From: Rosenbergiella epipactidis
GTDB lineage: Bacteria; Pseudomonadota; Gammaproteobacteria; Enterobacterales; Enterobacteriaceae
Assembly (NCBI RefSeq): GCF_018494055.1
Contig: NZ_JABBFQ010000005.1
Coordinates: forward strand, 156,071-220,070
Reading direction: 5' to 3'
Length of the DNA stretch: 64,000 nucleotides
In this document: positions 63,925 through 64,000 of the stretch, one piece after another
Layout: every line of letters begins with the position of its first letter
Numbering within the stretch: the stretch's first letter is position 1
Made by a program: the position numbers and the translations under genes
Notes under the pieces: generated by a model
Told to the model about the DNA's origin: nothing
What the model saw: the letters and a program-made list of their open reading frames with translations, nothing else
Databases searched by the model: none

Positions 63925-64000
63925 TCACCACTCAGTAAAAAAGTTTAAATAATCCCTTGCGCTCTGAGCGGAACTCCCTATAATGCGCATCCACTGACAC
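63925..64000 (+). promoter_or_regulatory. Ribosomal RNA operon P1 promoter
   Basis: An AT-rich UP-like element (AGTAAAAAAGTTTAAATAATCC) precedes TTGCGC (63957-63962), a 16-base spacer and TATAAT (63979-63984), then the GC-rich discriminator GCGCATCCACTGACAC. CTCCCTATAATGCGC and CCACTGACAC match E. coli rrn P1 promoters. The 16S rRNA gene should begin a few hundred bases beyond the window. Confidence 0.93.

Overview
The window is chromosomal DNA of a gammaproteobacterium of the order Enterobacterales, and it spans the replication origin. The order hsrA, rbsRKBCAD, kup, ravA-viaA, asnC-mioC, oriC, mnmG-rsmG, atpIBEFHAGDC, glmU-glmS is the classic E. coli-like origin neighbourhood, and the far right end is a textbook rrn P1 promoter. 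Several differences (no asnA beside asnC, an ovoA gene, a butanediol cluster inside the kup-rbs interval, a longer AtpD) suggest a genus away from Escherichia, perhaps Erwiniaceae-like. I cannot name the species.

Left part (1-15.6 kb), accessory. It holds a frameshifted IS200-type transposase tail, an AT-rich metallo-beta-lactamase-fold gene, a phenolic acid decarboxylase and a yefM-yoeB toxin-antitoxin pair. A 2.8-kb Tn3-family derivative (2911-5736) has two identical 38-bp terminal inverted repeats. It keeps only the last part of its transposase and carries two related NADP-dependent oxidoreductase-like genes, one fused in frame to an OhrR/MarR-type regulator. It interrupts a small zinc-ribbon gene on the left and a peptide-binding-protein gene on the right. 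Next come an SDR dehydrogenase, an IroE-like esterase and a frameshifted fepA-like receptor behind a Fur-box-like site, then small metabolic and transport genes (DUF4385, GNAT, Asp/Glu racemase, ASCH, LysE, DUF1543, azlCD).

Defence island (15.6-26.5 kb), next to the 3' end of glmS, the attTn7 hotspot. It is one tightly packed minus-strand operon: hsdR, an AAA/ABC-type ATPase with a TOPRIM-like C-terminus, hsdM, hsdS, a GHKL ATPase with a PD-(D/E)xK-like C-terminus, and a decayed rhuM gene. An XRE regulator lies upstream. A Type I restriction-modification system with two extra ATPase effector candidates is the best candidate here for an unusual system.

Core part (26.5-49.8 kb): glmS-glmU, the complete F-type ATP synthase operon, rsmG-mnmG, oriC, mioC, asnC, ovoA, viaA-ravA and kup. 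Between atpI and rsmG sit two tandemly duplicated microcin-like genes with double-glycine leaders, each with a matching upstream region and a conserved downstream hairpin.

Right part (49.8-64 kb): an amidase gene followed by a GH18-like glycosidase gene, both lacking signal peptides; the budR / budA-budB-budC acetoin and 2,3-butanediol cluster; the rbsDACBKR ribose operon with an RbsR operator; hsrA; and the rrn P1 promoter.
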